Shown piece after piece: positions 63,906 to 64,000 of a DNA stretch of 64,000 nucleotides. A program made the position numbers and the translations under genes. Numbering within the stretch: position 1 is the first letter of the stretch; the number at the start of each line of letters is the position of its first letter. Below the pieces are notes generated by a model. That model was given only the letters and a program-made list of their open reading frames with translations, had not been told where the DNA came from and did no database searches. The DNA lies in contig NZ_CP023278.1 of assembly GCF_002896875.1 (NCBI RefSeq), positions 3,224,001-3,288,000 of the forward strand. The letters run 5' to 3'. Source of the stretch: Nostoc sp. CENA543. GTDB lineage: Bacteria > Cyanobacteriota > Cyanobacteriia > Cyanobacteriales > Nostocaceae.

Positions 63906-64000
63906 TAGAACGATTTGAAACAACCAAAATATGTTAAATAGTGTAAATACACTAAGATTTAGTTCGTAGTAAGGACTTTAGTCCTTTTTTGTTCGCGGAG
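63906..64000 (+). repeat. dispersed palindromic repeat, second copy (cut by window end)
   Basis: TAGAACGATTTGAAACAACC... followed by TTTAGTTCGTAGTAAGGACTTTAGTCC, matching the left half of the repeat at 61545 with changes. The right half lies outside the window. Confidence 0.75.

Overview
The window is chromosomal DNA from a filamentous, very probably heterocyst-forming cyanobacterium of the Nostoc/Anabaena group. The evidence is abundant GCGATCGC (HIP1) octamers, intergenic heptanucleotide tandem repeats of Nostocales type, a plastoquinol terminal oxidase, and a flavodiiron pair in the order canonical then non-canonical, followed about 7.5 kb later by an FMN-dependent 2-hydroxyacid oxidase. 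From memory, Anabaena PCC 7120 has a similar arrangement (flv3B-flv1B near a lactate oxidase gene). There is no rRNA, CRISPR array or prophage.

Layout. 1-3.1 kb: PadR regulator, methylthioadenosine phosphorylase, a small hypothetical gene, and a DUF433/DUF5615-PIN toxin-antitoxin pair flanked by two copies of a short inverted-repeat element (MITE). 3.1-9.3 kb (minus strand): a complete lasso-type RiPP operon B1(PqqD/RRE)-B2(transglutaminase-like protease)-C(Asn-synthetase-like cyclase)-A1-A2-HPr-kinase-like-ABC exporter. The two 43-residue precursors A1 and A2 were found by reading the C-to-kinase gap. 9.3-16.6 kb: a CDF metal transporter with an IS5-type transposase scrap in its 5' frame, a beta-helix carbonic-anhydrase-like gene frameshifted by a third MITE copy, small secreted proteins, a DMT transporter behind a CIRCE-like operator, and a glycosyltransferase-like gene. 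16.7-22.5 kb: lnt-gyrA and a ClC protein. 23.4-35.7 kb: the flavodiiron pair, a four-repeat OAA-type lectin, an rRNA/tRNA methyltransferase, tRNA-Leu(CAG), a complete ISAs1-family insertion with 17-bp ends and a 10-bp target duplication, murA (possible ATT start), an M48 peptidase, a truncated Rpn-like gene and the 2-hydroxyacid oxidase, then tRNA-Leu(CAA). 36.9-42.3 kb: a four-gene exopolysaccharide cassette. 42.3-50 kb: MtfA-like peptidase, threonine deaminase, and a 1297-residue DUF4157 protein with a small partner. 50-54 kb: a 17-LRR Roc-COR-TIR protein and a PIN toxin-antitoxin module bracketed by a 37-bp direct repeat. 54-64 kb: an RluA-type pseudouridine synthase, a GHL10 glycosidase-like protein, plastoquinol oxidase, a ureohydrolase, a cysteine-desulfurase-like enzyme, a small secreted protein and an aldehyde dehydrogenase.

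Themes. Three O2-consuming systems (Flv pair, 2-hydroxyacid oxidase, plastoquinol oxidase) fit protection of nitrogenase or photosystems. The lasso-type operon is the most interesting biosynthetic system because its conserved core motif SDDFGVxGVSD does not satisfy the usual lasso ring rule when cut before glycine, and a kinase gene sits directly downstream. Short repeats are strikingly active here: MITEs with TNA target duplications, repeats that have entered lnt and the pseudouridine synthase in frame, and a 23-copy heptamer array. All functional calls come from reading translated sequence and family knowledge; no database search was run.
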